Source: Deltaproteobacteria bacterium
Lineage (GTDB): Bacteria; Bdellovibrionota_F; JAHFAK01
NCBI GenBank assembly: GCA_023250585.1
Contig: JAHFAK010000062.1
Coordinates: 1 to 13,577 of the forward strand
DNA: 13,577 nucleotides
Direction: 5' to 3'
The notes under the pieces are model-generated. The model did not search any database and had not been told where the DNA came from. It worked only from the letters and a program-made list of their open reading frames with translations. Of the stretch, positions 6,721-13,577 are shown in pieces (position 1 is the stretch's first letter; each line of letters starts with the position of its first letter). The translations under genes were made by a program, and so were the position numbers.

Positions 6721-8166
6721 TTATTTTTTTATCAAAAACTCCATAAAATGAGGTACAGTCATTTCTTCTAAGAATTCTTTATTTTGACATACCTCAAGAA
6801 TTTTTTTTGTCTGCGTTTTATCAAAAATAGTCAAAAGATTATCTTCGAATTTTTTCAAGAGTAATGGAATGCCCTCTTTGCGTCTGCGTCTATGCCCCAC
6901 AGGATATTCCACTTCAATCTTGTCTGTTTTCTCACCGTTTTTAAAAAAAATTTGCACCGCATTTGCAATGGAACGCTTTGCTGGATCAAGATAATCTTTG
7001 GTATACGCCTTATTTTCACTACATATCATTTTTTCACGAAGCATATCAATACGAGCATCAGCCGCAACTTTATCTTCGTAATGATCAGCCGTAAGGTTTC
7101 CAAAGATTAATCCAATCGCAGTCATATATTGAATACAGTGATCCCGATCAGCAGGATTATTCAGCGGACCTTTTTTATCAATAATTCGTATCGCCGATTC
7201 GTGCGTAGTTATTTCTATTTTTTCTATCTGATCTAATTTATTCTTTACTAATGGATGAAGTTTTAGGGCAGCCTCAACAGCTGTTTGGGCATGGAACTCC
7301 GCTGGATATGAGATTTTAAATAAAACATTTTCCATAACGTAACAGCCATAATCTCGTTCAAACTGAAATGATTTTCCTCTGAATTGGACATCATAAAAGC
7401 CCCACGTTTCAGCAGTCAATGCAGAAGGATAGCCCATTTCTCCAGTTAATGTAATAAGGGCCAGTTGAACTGCTCGTCTACATGCATCTCCCGCTGCCCA
7501 TGATTTCCGACTGCCAGTATTTGGAGCATGTCGGTACGTTCGTAAGCTCTGCCCATCAACAAATGCTTGCGAAAGCGCATTGATAAGCTGTTCCTTCGTT
7601 CCACCAAGTAAAAATGTCGCAAGAGCAATTGAAGCAATCTTAACTAATACCACATGATCAAGCCCTACACGATTAAAACTATTTTGTAAGGCAAGTACTC
7701 CTTGTATTTCATGAGCTTTGATCATTGCCGTTAAAATGTCGCGTATAGTATATGGAGTTTTTCCTGCTTGTATTCTTTTTTGGCTGACATAATCAGCAAC
7801 GGCGAGTATTGTACCAAGATTGTCAGATGGATGTCCCCATTCAGCCGCAAGCCATGTATCATTAAAATCAAGCCAGCGAATCATGATGCCAAGATTAAAT
7901 GCTCCTTGAACAGGATCAAGGATATATTTGGTTCCTGGTACACGGACACCAAACGATACTGTTGCTTCAGGAACAACAGGGCCAAGAAGTTTTACACAGG
8001 CAGGATAGTGAAGTGCCAAAAAAGCACAGCCTAACGAATCCATCAAACAATAGCGCGCAGTTTCGTATGCTTCATCACTGGTAATTTTTTTATTGTAAAC
8101 GTAATCGGCGATATTAACCAATTCTTGATCCGGTTGCGGGCGGACATTTGATATGTGGGTAGCCAT
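6721..8166 (-). CDS. prpD: 2-methylcitrate dehydratase PrpD (MmgE/PrpD family)
   Basis: The 481-residue product is the usual PrpD length and shares long blocks with proteobacterial PrpD as I recall it: [20 protein letters not shown] (97-116), [11 protein letters not shown] (162-172), [20 protein letters not shown] (209-228), and the later [11 protein letters not shown] and [18 protein letters not shown] blocks. PrpD dehydrates 2-methylcitrate to 2-methyl-cis-aconitate in the methylcitrate cycle of propionate use, a cytoplasmic reaction. It may also act on citrate. The closeness to true PrpD, rather than to the broader MmgE/IDS family, makes the call firm. No prpB, prpC or acnD/prpF is in the window; the partner is DUF502, one base downstream. 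No Shine-Dalgarno precedes the ATG at 8166. Confidence 0.94.
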   Translation of the reverse strand: MATHISNVRPQPDQELVNIADYVYNKKITSDEAYETARYCLMDSLGCAFLALHYPACVKLLGPVVPEATVSFGVRVPGTKYILDPVQGAFNLGIMIRWLDFNDTWLAAEWGHPSDNLGTILAVADYVSQKRIQAGKTPYTIRDILTAMIKAHEIQGVLALQNSFNRVGLDHVVLVKIASIALATFLLGGTKEQLINALSQAFVDGQSLRTYRHAPNTGSRKSWAAGDACRRAVQLALITLTGEMGYPSALTAETWGFYDVQFRGKSFQFERDYGCYVMENVLFKISYPAEFHAQTAVEAALKLHPLVKNKLDQIEKIEITTHESAIRIIDKKGPLNNPADRDHCIQYMTAIGLIFGNLTADHYEDKVAADARIDMLREKMICSENKAYTKDYLDPAKRSIANAVQIFFKNGEKTDKIEVEYPVGHRRRRKEGIPLLLKKFEDNLLTIFDKTQTKKILEVCQNKEFLEEMTVPHFMEFLIKK

Positions 8167-8172
8167 AAAAAT

Positions 8173-8200
8173 ATCATATATAAGAATAAACCTTAATCAA
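8173..8200 (-). promoter_or_regulatory. Possible prpD promoter giving an almost leaderless transcript
   Basis: On the minus strand TTGATT (plus 8195-8200) and TATGAT (8173-8178) are 16 bases apart. Transcription would begin near 8166, at the prpD ATG itself, which agrees with the lack of a Shine-Dalgarno there. AT-rich sequence makes chance matches easy, so this is tentative. Confidence 0.35.
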
Positions 8201-8222
8201 ATGAAAAAATACTCTGCTGTCT

Positions 8223-8246
8223 AGTTGACTTTTAGTTGAACTTTAG
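8223..8246 (+). promoter_or_regulatory. Tandem operator-like repeats and -35 region upstream of the toxin-antitoxin genes
   Basis: AGTTGACTTTTAG (8223-8235) and AGTTGAACTTTAG (8234-8246) are direct repeats stepped by 11 bases, about one helical turn, differing at two positions. Each holds a TTGA(C/A) -35-like core. TTGACT (8225-8230) pairs with TAAACT (8248-8253) at 17 bases, and TAATAT (8257-8262) is another possible -10. Autoregulation through operator repeats is normal for Phd/YefM antitoxins. The rest of the gap 8167-8285 is AT-rich, with the antitoxin Shine-Dalgarno AAGGAG at 8275-8280. Confidence 0.45.
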
Positions 8247-8285
8247 ATAAACTATTTAATATAGCAGCAAAGAGAAGGAGTCTGT

Positions 8286-8543
8286 ATGGCGCAATATATT
8301 AGCGCAAAAGAATTTAGAACAAACTTTACCGAACTTGTGGAACAAATAAAAAAAGGACTTACACTTATTGTCGTCAAGAGATCTCGACCAGTTTTTAAAG
8401 TTCTACCCATTGATAGCAGAGACGAATTAGGTGAATCAAAAGATTTATTACGTGAAGTATCTATCAACCCTGAGAGAGCCCCTTCTTTAACTAAAATCAA
8501 CAGTATCATTCATGCGCTTCGTAAAAAGAAAAGAAAAAAGTGA
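8286..8543 (+). CDS. Antitoxin of the Phd/YefM type
   Basis: This is an 85-residue protein. The N-terminal half I-S-A-K-E-F-R-T-N-F-T-E-L-V-E-Q-I-K-K-G (5-24) followed by I-V-V-K-R-S-R-P-V-F-K-V-L-P (28-41) is the DNA-binding fold of Phd/YefM antitoxins. The C-terminal half (about 45-85), ending in a run of lysines and arginines, should be the flexible part that covers the toxin. AAGGAG lies five bases before the ATG. The TGA stop overlaps the GTG start of the PIN toxin by four bases, so the pair is translationally coupled. Repeats at 8223-8246 probably serve autoregulation. An antisense open frame over the same stretch is a shadow. Confidence 0.85.
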   Translation: MAQYISAKEFRTNFTELVEQIKKGLTLIVVKRSRPVFKVLPIDSRDELGESKDLLREVSINPERAPSLTKINSIIHALRKKKRKK

Positions 8544-8968
8544 AGATAGTATTAGATACGAATGTTGCTATTTCTGCACTCTTATGGGAAGGAATATGCA
8601 ATCAATTACTACGCTATCTAATCAAATATAACTTTAGAATTCTTGCTTCTCACCCAACTATAAAAGAGTTTGAGGATGTTATTCGATACAAAAAATTTAA
8701 AAGCCGCCTTGAAAATCTTAAGTTTAAGCCTATTGAAGCTGTGGCTTATTATGAAAATCTCGTCACTTTTACTCCAATAACTACAAGATATTGCGCTAAG
8801 ATTGAAGATCCAGATGACATAAAATTTCTCGATCTCGCTCTCAGTGGCAAAGCATCTTTAATTATTTCAGGAGATAATCATTTGTTAAAACTCAAAGCCA
8901 TTGAACAGATTCCAATTGTAATGCCTAACGAGGCTCTAGAAGTTATTGTAAGGTTAGTTTCCGAATAG
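8540..8968 (+). CDS. PIN-domain toxin (putative ribonuclease of a toxin-antitoxin pair)
   Basis: The 142-residue protein begins M-K-I-V-L-D-T-N-V-A-I-S-A-L-L-W, the standard opening of the PIN family annotated as a TA toxin component (PIN_3/TIGR00305-like). Likely metal-binding acids are D6, E43 or E45 in the I-K-E-F-E-D-V segment, D93 with D98 in D-P-D-D-I-K-F-L-D-L-A, and D112 in I-S-G-D-N-H-L-L. All are present, so the nuclease is probably active. The start is GTG within the GTGA overlap with the antitoxin. PIN toxins cleave RNA, often tRNA or mRNA; the target here is unknown. Its TAG stop (8966-8968) directly abuts the stop of the convergent Crp/Fnr gene, leaving no space for a terminator. 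Confidence 0.88.
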   Translation: MKIVLDTNVAISALLWEGICNQLLRYLIKYNFRILASHPTIKEFEDVIRYKKFKSRLENLKFKPIEAVAYYENLVTFTPITTRYCAKIEDPDDIKFLDLALSGKASLIISGDNHLLKLKAIEQIPIVMPNEALEVIVRLVSE

Positions 8969-9667
8969 TTATTTATAAATCAAATATTTATCTTCCATCA
9001 CTTCAATGGAATCTTCTTTAAGAATAATTTCATCTTTGGTAACAGAGATAACACCTCTTTTTTGGAGATCGGTAAGCGTACGAGATACGGTTTCGCGTGA
9101 TGTACCAACAAGGCCGGCCATTTCTTGATGGGTTGGTCGATTGACTATAACAATGCCTTCTTTGGTTATTTTACCTTCAGCTTTCGCAAGTTTAATGAGA
9201 TAACGAGCAATTCTTCCATACACATCTAACAGTGCAAGACTTCCAATTTTATCATCAGCGATTCGTAAACGTCTGCTCATTTCAATGAGAAGCATAAGCG
9301 TTAAATCTGGAGATTGTTTTAAATAATTCATAAAATCAATCCGCTCAAGAATTAAAAGTTCAGTTGGATCAATGGCGGTAACATTAGCTGATCGAGGCTC
9401 ACCATCGATAAGCGCCATTTCTCCAAAAAAGTCGCCCTCTTTTAATATAGACAAAATAATTTCTTTTCCTGCTTCACTAAAGAGAGAAACCTTAATCCTT
9501 CCCGTTTGAATAATGAATAATGCATCTCCTTTGTCTTCCTGATTAAAGATAATCTCTTCCCCTTTAAATGTTTGGAGCTTGACCAGTTTGGATAAATTTT
9601 CGATGTGATCATCATTAAAACCACTAAAGATGGGAACATTTCTTAAAAACGCATGTGGAGTCTGCAT
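8969..9667 (-). CDS. Crp/Fnr-family transcriptional regulator
   Basis: The 232-residue protein has an N-terminal cyclic-nucleotide-binding beta-barrel (about 10-120), a long dimerisation helix (about 118-160) and a C-terminal Crp-type helix-turn-helix (about 178-207: H-Q-E-M-A-G-L-V-G-T-S-R-E-T-V-S-R-T-L). The phosphate-binding cassette F-G-E-M-A-L (81-86) with R92-S-A (92-94) keeps the glutamate and arginine that contact cAMP in Crp, so a cyclic nucleotide ligand is plausible. I see no cysteine in the whole protein, which rules out an FNR-type iron-sulfur cluster. The R-E-T-V-S-R recognition helix is like Crp/Fnr. AAGGG lies eight bases before the ATG and a strong promoter lies at 9703-9732. 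The regulon is unknown; the gene is divergent from recN. Confidence 0.92.
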   Translation of the reverse strand: MQTPHAFLRNVPIFSGFNDDHIENLSKLVKLQTFKGEEIIFNQEDKGDALFIIQTGRIKVSLFSEAGKEIILSILKEGDFFGEMALIDGEPRSANVTAIDPTELLILERIDFMNYLKQSPDLTLMLLIEMSRRLRIADDKIGSLALLDVYGRIARYLIKLAKAEGKITKEGIVIVNRPTHQEMAGLVGTSRETVSRTLTDLQKRGVISVTKDEIILKEDSIEVMEDKYLIYK

Positions 9668-9702
9668 AAGTTAAACCCTTTATATAGTTTAATTCATCTT
9701 TT

Positions 9703-9732
9703 ATTATACCTTATTTACTATCTTTTAGTCAA
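9703..9732 (-). promoter_or_regulatory. Strong sigma70-type promoter of the Crp/Fnr-family gene
   Basis: On the minus strand TTGACT (plus 9727-9732) and a perfect TATAAT (9703-9708) are separated by 18 bases. Transcription should begin near 9696, giving a leader of about 30 bases with AAGGG before the ATG at 9667. Confidence 0.7.
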
Positions 9733-9761
9733 TATTTTTATTAGTTTTCATTGTAAGGTAT
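9706..9761. repeat. Inverted repeat in the Crp/Fnr-recN divergent region
   Basis: ATACCTTA (9706-9713) and TAAGGTAT (9754-9761) are perfect 8-bp inverted copies, 40 bases apart. The left copy overlaps the -10 of the Crp/Fnr gene. Such a pair could bind a dimeric regulator and loop the region, but it does not match the Crp (TGTGA-N6-TCACA) or Fnr consensus. For recN, TTGATT (9771-9776) with TATTTT (9793-9798) at 16 bases is the best promoter candidate and would leave a leader of only a few bases. Confidence 0.3.
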
Positions 9762-9810
9762 CTTATTTCTTTGATTTTATTAAATTTTAGACTATTTTAC
9801 TTCTGAAGTT

Positions 9811-11487
9811 ATGATTCAAGATCTCATTATTAAAGATTTTGCGCTCATTGATACACTTCATATTAGTTTTAGCGAAGGACTCAATATTATTACGGGCGAA
9901 ACAGGCGCCGGTAAATCAATTATTATATCAGCCTTACATTTACTGTTAGGAGGAAAAATATCTCCTAACCTTGTCCAACAAGGAAAAGAAGAGGCTCGCT
10001 TAGAGGCTTCTTTTGCTTTTGAGAACGCTTCTTTGAAAAATGAAGTAGAAAAATATTTGAGAAAAGCTGAAATAGCATTAGATGATCTTCTTATCATTAA
10101 AAGAATCTTTACCAAGAATAAAATAAATAAAATCTTCATCAATAATTCGCTTGTTCCCTTATCTTTTCTCGAGGAGCTCGGCACAATGTTGGCAGATTTT
10201 ACGTCACAACATGAACATACATATTTGTTAAAACCTTCTCATTATATTGATATCATTGATATTTTTGGCTCATTGGCCGATGAGGCTCGTTCTTTCGAGG
10301 CACTCTATCTTCAGTTTAAATTACAGCATAAAGAATTAGCGCAAGCCCACGCCGCCTATACACATGCAAAAACTCAAGAAGAAACTCGAACTGCACAGCT
10401 CACAGAACTACAAGTCGGACAGTTAAAACCTGGTGAATATGAACGTTTAGAAGAAGATCTCATGCGTGCAGAAAATCAAAAAGAAATTCTCGATCATGCA
10501 AAAAGCATTGTACATCTTTTTGAAGAAGAACCAACCGTGATCATTCATTCATTACGCAAAGTTCGAGAGTCGCTTACCAAACTTTCTCCGTTTCAGCCTA
10601 AACTGACATCATATATTAATGAAGTCGATACGATTTTATCTTTTTCTCACGAACTCATAAAAGATGTTGAGGCATTTGCATCATCGGTTGATATCAGTGC
10701 AAGCGAAATTGAAACAATGAATGAACGGCTTATTCTATTAAATACACTTAAAAAAAAGTTTATGGTTCACAATATGGAAGAACTTATAAAACTGCGCGAT
10801 GAATTAATGAGTAAGGTTAATGAAATTGAAGTATATCGCGAAAGATCTACAGCTCTTGAAGTTGCGATTGATGAAACTAAAAAAGCTCTCATTCAAAAAG
10901 CAAAAACTTTAAATAAAAAACGAGAATCTGCTGCAAAAAAATTTGATGCTGAAGTTATCAAGGAATTACAGGATTTAGGATTCTTCGCAGTGGCTTTTTC
11001 TTCTCATTTAGAAGCAGACGTTCCTGTCGATCCCCTTTTATTTACCAAATATGCCAATGCTCGTGTAAACTTTTTAATTTCATTAAACCCGGGGCAAAAA
11101 CTTTTTCCCTTACACACAGTTGTTTCAGGCGGCGAGCTCTCTCGAATTTTGCTTGCGATAAAGCTTACCCTAAAAGGAAAAGATAATCTCATCGATACCT
11201 TTATATTTGACGAAATTGATACAGGTATTGGAGGAATTACAGCCAATACCATTGGAATGAAATTAAAAAAAGCAAGCGAACAAAACCAATGCATTTGCAT
11301 TACGCATCTTCCCCACATAGCAAAATATGCAGAGACACATTTCAGCGTTATTAAGTCTGTTCATACACAAGAGACTCATATCGATATTCAAAAACTTACA
11401 AAAACTGAATCGAAAAAAGAATTGGCACGTATGCTGGGAAATAAAGAAGCAAGCCTTGCGATAGTTGAGGAGTTAATGAGCACATGA
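9811..11487 (+). CDS. recN: DNA repair protein RecN
   Basis: The 558-residue product is the usual RecN length. This SMC-like ATPase acts in double-strand break repair with RecA. Walker A is GETGAGKS (29-36). The ABC signature is V-V-S-G-G-E-L-S-R (437-445), Walker B is F-I-F-D-E-I-D (464-470), and the late I-T-H-L-P-H-I-A (497-504) is a RecN hallmark. The middle (about 160-380) is rich in charged and coiled-coil-like sequence, as expected. The N-terminus M-I-Q-D-L-I-I-K-D-F-A-L-I fits the family and supports the ATG at 9811, although no strong Shine-Dalgarno precedes it. The TGA stop overlaps the phosphatase start by four bases (ATGA). No LexA-type SOS box was recognised upstream. Confidence 0.96.
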   Translation: MIQDLIIKDFALIDTLHISFSEGLNIITGETGAGKSIIISALHLLLGGKISPNLVQQGKEEARLEASFAFENASLKNEVEKYLRKAEIALDDLLIIKRIFTKNKINKIFINNSLVPLSFLEELGTMLADFTSQHEHTYLLKPSHYIDIIDIFGSLADEARSFEALYLQFKLQHKELAQAHAAYTHAKTQEETRTAQLTELQVGQLKPGEYERLEEDLMRAENQKEILDHAKSIVHLFEEEPTVIIHSLRKVRESLTKLSPFQPKLTSYINEVDTILSFSHELIKDVEAFASSVDISASEIETMNERLILLNTLKKKFMVHNMEELIKLRDELMSKVNEIEVYRERSTALEVAIDETKKALIQKAKTLNKKRESAAKKFDAEVIKELQDLGFFAVAFSSHLEADVPVDPLLFTKYANARVNFLISLNPGQKLFPLHTVVSGGELSRILLAIKLTLKGKDNLIDTFIFDEIDTGIGGITANTIGMKLKKASEQNQCICITHLPHIAKYAETHFSVIKSVHTQETHIDIQKLTKTESKKELARMLGNKEASLAIVEELMST

Positions 11488-12245
11488 TCCTTTCATCGTG
11501 GGGTATTAGTGATATTGGTAATAAGCGCCTTATCAATGAAGATTTCTTTTTTACGAATGATCAGCATCATCTCTATGTAATTGCTGATGGCATGGGCGGA
11601 CATGCGGGTGGTGAATATGCAAGCAAGATTGCCGTAATGACCGTAAAAGAAATTATGACCACGGCTCGTACATCCGAACCATTCAAAAAATATTTTGATA
11701 AGGCTTATATTTCAGACGATCATGAACACACACTGAAAAATTCTCTTTTACTGGCCAGCACAAAAATCGCACTTCATGCAGCTGAAAATGTGGAATTAAA
11801 AGGCATGGGAACAACCTGTGTAGGATTATTTATTGAAGGAACGCATGCGTATGTTGCCTATGTTGGAGATAGTCGTTTATATCTTCTAAGAAACACTACT
11901 TTTTCTCAACTTACTGATGATCATTCGCTCGTTAATGAACAACTCAAGATGGGAATTATTTCTAAAGAAGAAGCTGCCCGACATGCATTCAAAAATATCA
12001 TTACTCGATCCATTGGTGTGACTGAAAACGTTGATGTGGATTCATTTCAATGTACAATTCAAAAAGATGATATTTTTATGCTCGCAACTGATGGTCTCTC
12101 AAATATGCTCCAGGGAGATGAAATAAAAAAAATTCTTCTCGAACATGATATTCAAACGGCTGTTCGTAAACTCATTAGCCAAGCAAATGCATATGGAGGA
12201 GATGATAATGTAACAGTCGTTCTCATTAAAGTTATGGAAATATAA
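11484..12245 (+). CDS. PP2C-family serine/threonine protein phosphatase (Stp/PrpC-like)
   Basis: The 253-residue protein carries the metal-dependent phosphatase motifs in order: R15 with N18-E-D20 near the N-terminus, D35-G-M-G-G-H40, G128-D-S-R131, D145-D-H-S148, A-T-D203-G-L and G238-G-D-D-N242. These supply the aspartates that bind the two catalytic Mn/Mg ions, so it should be active. It has no membrane segment or extra domain and should be cytoplasmic. Bacterial members remove phosphate from Ser/Thr and often oppose a Hanks-type kinase, but no kinase is present in the window. The ATG overlaps the recN stop (ATGA), with GAGGAG at 11467-11472 inside recN as a distant Shine-Dalgarno. The next gene follows after two bases, so the three are probably one operon. 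Confidence 0.93.
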   Translation: MILSSWGISDIGNKRLINEDFFFTNDQHHLYVIADGMGGHAGGEYASKIAVMTVKEIMTTARTSEPFKKYFDKAYISDDHEHTLKNSLLLASTKIALHAAENVELKGMGTTCVGLFIEGTHAYVAYVGDSRLYLLRNTTFSQLTDDHSLVNEQLKMGIISKEEAARHAFKNIITRSIGVTENVDVDSFQCTIQKDDIFMLATDGLSNMLQGDEIKKILLEHDIQTAVRKLISQANAYGGDDNVTVVLIKVMEI

Positions 12246-12247
12246 GC

Positions 12248-13465
12248 ATGGGGAAAAATAGTGCGCCAAGGCAGCTCGAATATGGCAATCATCATTACGA
12301 AAAAATACTCGAGGACATAAAACAACAACGATACGACTTTAAGAAAATTAGAACTGCATCCGGTCGTATACATTATTTGCTTGGTATTACTCCATCACAA
12401 TATGAAGTAATTAATGAAGTCGCAAAAAAATATAACATCGGTTTTATTTTTCTCGGTAGCAGAGTCGTCGGTCCTCGAACACAACAAAGATTTCTTCATC
12501 CTGTTATTCAAGAATTAAAATCCTTTCAAAGCACTCCAATTATATCAAATACCCGACTGGCCTCAGCAACATATCATGGTTTTACAAATATTACTATTCA
12601 CAAAGAGAGCATTAAAGAATTTGGAATAGCCTCTCCTCATACTTCTGATCTCACTCTGATTGTAATATATAAAACAAATAAAAACTTACCAAAATTAGAA
12701 CAAATGGGAATCGAAATTGAGAATACCCTCAAAGATATTGGCTGTTCCTTTCCATTACGTGTCTTCACTCAGCTCGATAAAAAGGTTTTTCGAACTGAAA
12801 ATGATTTTATAGAAAAAGCGATTGAATTATTTCTTCTGGCGGGTCTTGAAGATAAAAATAAATACACAAAAAAAGAATTAAAAGAAGCAAGCCAAGAACT
12901 CTATAGCACCGTTAACCTCCCCACTGACAGAAGTATACTGTTTAAAGATTTCTCAACAGGAATGTTGAGCGCAGGGCTTGTTTCATTATCATTTTATATT
13001 GCTCTTCATTATCATCCAATCGTGACCTTAGTTGGTTTTATGTACGGTTTTTTTGGTCGATATTTAGCTCGATTACGAGCATACATTAGCCAAAGATTTA
13101 AAAACCCCTTCATTTCTCATGGATATGCACTTGGAATAGATACCGCTATCGGTATTATTTTTATGGCAGGATTAGTAAATCCAATGGGACAATTTCATAT
13201 TCCTCTCATGAGTATTCTCTACGCAAGTGTATTACATACATTGTCAAAAGGGACTTTTCGCTTATCCCTGGATAAAATATTTTCGCCTCATTCAATCCAT
13301 TGGCAAACCATTGGCGTCATTGCAGGTATCATTATTAATTTTTTACATGGATTGATTACTTCATTTATTTACGCCGGTAATAAGCTGGCTCTTATTATTC
13401 AATTGTGCCTAGGATTTATTGGAATTATTCTTCTCCGCATACAAATGCACTATGATAAAAAATAA
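12248..13465 (+). CDS. Unrecognised membrane protein with a possible degenerate nucleotidyltransferase-like N-terminal domain
   Basis: I do not recognise this 405-residue protein as a known family. The N-terminal ~230 residues are soluble-looking. They contain F-I-F-L-G-S-R-V-V-G (66-75) and, about 60 residues on, S-D-L-T-L-I-V-I-Y (133-141). This resembles the GS...D-x-D pattern of nucleotidyltransferase folds, but with T136 where the second catalytic aspartate would be, so activity is doubtful. The C-terminal half has about six hydrophobic segments (near 237-254, 256-275, 290-309, 318-333, 353-373 and 379-397), probably placing it in the inner membrane with the N-terminus as a cytoplasmic domain. 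It starts two bases after the phosphatase stop, without a strong Shine-Dalgarno, suggesting coupling. The nucleotidyltransferase resemblance is inference only; the membrane assignment is firmer. Confidence 0.75.
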   Translation: MGKNSAPRQLEYGNHHYEKILEDIKQQRYDFKKIRTASGRIHYLLGITPSQYEVINEVAKKYNIGFIFLGSRVVGPRTQQRFLHPVIQELKSFQSTPIISNTRLASATYHGFTNITIHKESIKEFGIASPHTSDLTLIVIYKTNKNLPKLEQMGIEIENTLKDIGCSFPLRVFTQLDKKVFRTENDFIEKAIELFLLAGLEDKNKYTKKELKEASQELYSTVNLPTDRSILFKDFSTGMLSAGLVSLSFYIALHYHPIVTLVGFMYGFFGRYLARLRAYISQRFKNPFISHGYALGIDTAIGIIFMAGLVNPMGQFHIPLMSILYASVLHTLSKGTFRLSLDKIFSPHSIHWQTIGVIAGIIINFLHGLITSFIYAGNKLALIIQLCLGFIGIILLRIQMHYDKK

Positions 13466-13469
13466 AGAC

Positions 13470-13577
13470 ATGCGGAGTATATATCTTCGAATAGCCGAAC
13501 AACAAGGTTATACCGGTGAAGCAGCAATACGCCGAGCACAGGAATACACGAATAAAAAGTTCATCGTCTCTCAAAGA
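13470..13577 (+). CDS. Unidentified ORF, start only, cut by right window edge
   Basis: From an ATG at 13470 the frame stays open for 36 codons to the window end (M-R-S-I-Y-L-R-I-A-E-Q-Q-G-Y-T-G onward). It lies four bases after the membrane-protein stop on the same strand, fitting continuation of the recN operon. An in-frame ATG at 13452 would add six residues and overlap the preceding gene. No strong Shine-Dalgarno separates the two choices. The visible residues are polar and charged, with no signal peptide, and are too few to name a family. Confidence 0.5.
   Translation, partial: MRSIYLRIAEQQGYTGEAAIRRAQEYTNKKFIVSQR

Noticed and set aside
8252-8509. 85-codon minus-strand ORF
   Set aside because: Antisense to the antitoxin, which has a Shine-Dalgarno, family motifs and a coupled toxin.
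9771-9784. FNR-type box (TTGAT-N4-ATCAA) upstream of recN
   Set aside because: Only the left half matches; the right half reads TTAAA, which is easily met by chance in AT-rich sequence.
1-13577. CRISPR array, tRNA, rRNA or transposase
   Set aside because: No regularly spaced repeats, tRNA-like cloverleaf, rRNA-like conserved stretch or transposase motif was seen by reading; no search tool was run.

Overview
This is an AT-rich, gene-dense bacterial chromosome segment. It holds ten complete, recognisable genes, one complete gene of unknown function, and a gene cut at each edge. The flagellar stator pair MotA/MotB with a peptidoglycan-binding domain, TypA/BipA, a DeaD-type RNA helicase, a DUF502 membrane protein, RecN, a Crp/Fnr regulator and sigma70-like promoters point to a motile or formerly motile Gram-negative-type bacterium. 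The sequence alone does not fix the phylum. There is no rRNA, tRNA, CRISPR array, transposase or prophage gene in the window.

Layout. (a) 1-4340, minus strand, read motA > motB > typA > esterase: a stator pair behind a very good promoter, then the translational GTPase TypA with a GTG start and its own possible promoter, then a secreted-looking esterase that runs off the left edge. (b) 4341-4450 is a divergent promoter region that also serves the plus-strand helicase (4466-6055). (c) 6058-6181 is a 124-bp full-length imperfect palindrome with perfect 26-bp arms. It starts three bases after the helicase stop and supplies the last ten codons of the convergent DUF502 gene. (d) 6147-8166, minus strand: prpD (2-methylcitrate dehydratase) followed after one base by the DUF502 gene. 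(e) 8223-8968, plus strand: a Phd/YefM-type antitoxin and PIN-domain toxin with a GTGA overlap and repeated operator-like boxes. (f) 8969-9732, minus strand: a cysteine-free Crp/Fnr-family regulator whose stop codon abuts the toxin stop codon. (g) 9811-13577, plus strand: recN, a PP2C phosphatase (ATGA overlap), a membrane protein with a degenerate nucleotidyltransferase-like N-terminus (2-base gap), and a truncated further ORF, apparently one operon.

Working together. Most genes are housekeeping or stress-related: ribosome-associated GTPase, RNA helicase, DNA repair and cyclic-nucleotide-type regulation. The accessory signals are the palindromic element, the toxin-antitoxin module wedged between prpD and the Crp/Fnr gene, and prpD standing without prpB or prpC. 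The best candidate for something undescribed is the 124-bp palindrome, which reads open in two forward frames and has become part of a protein C-terminus, in the manner of Rickettsia palindromic elements. The second is the phosphatase plus membrane-protein pair joined to recN.
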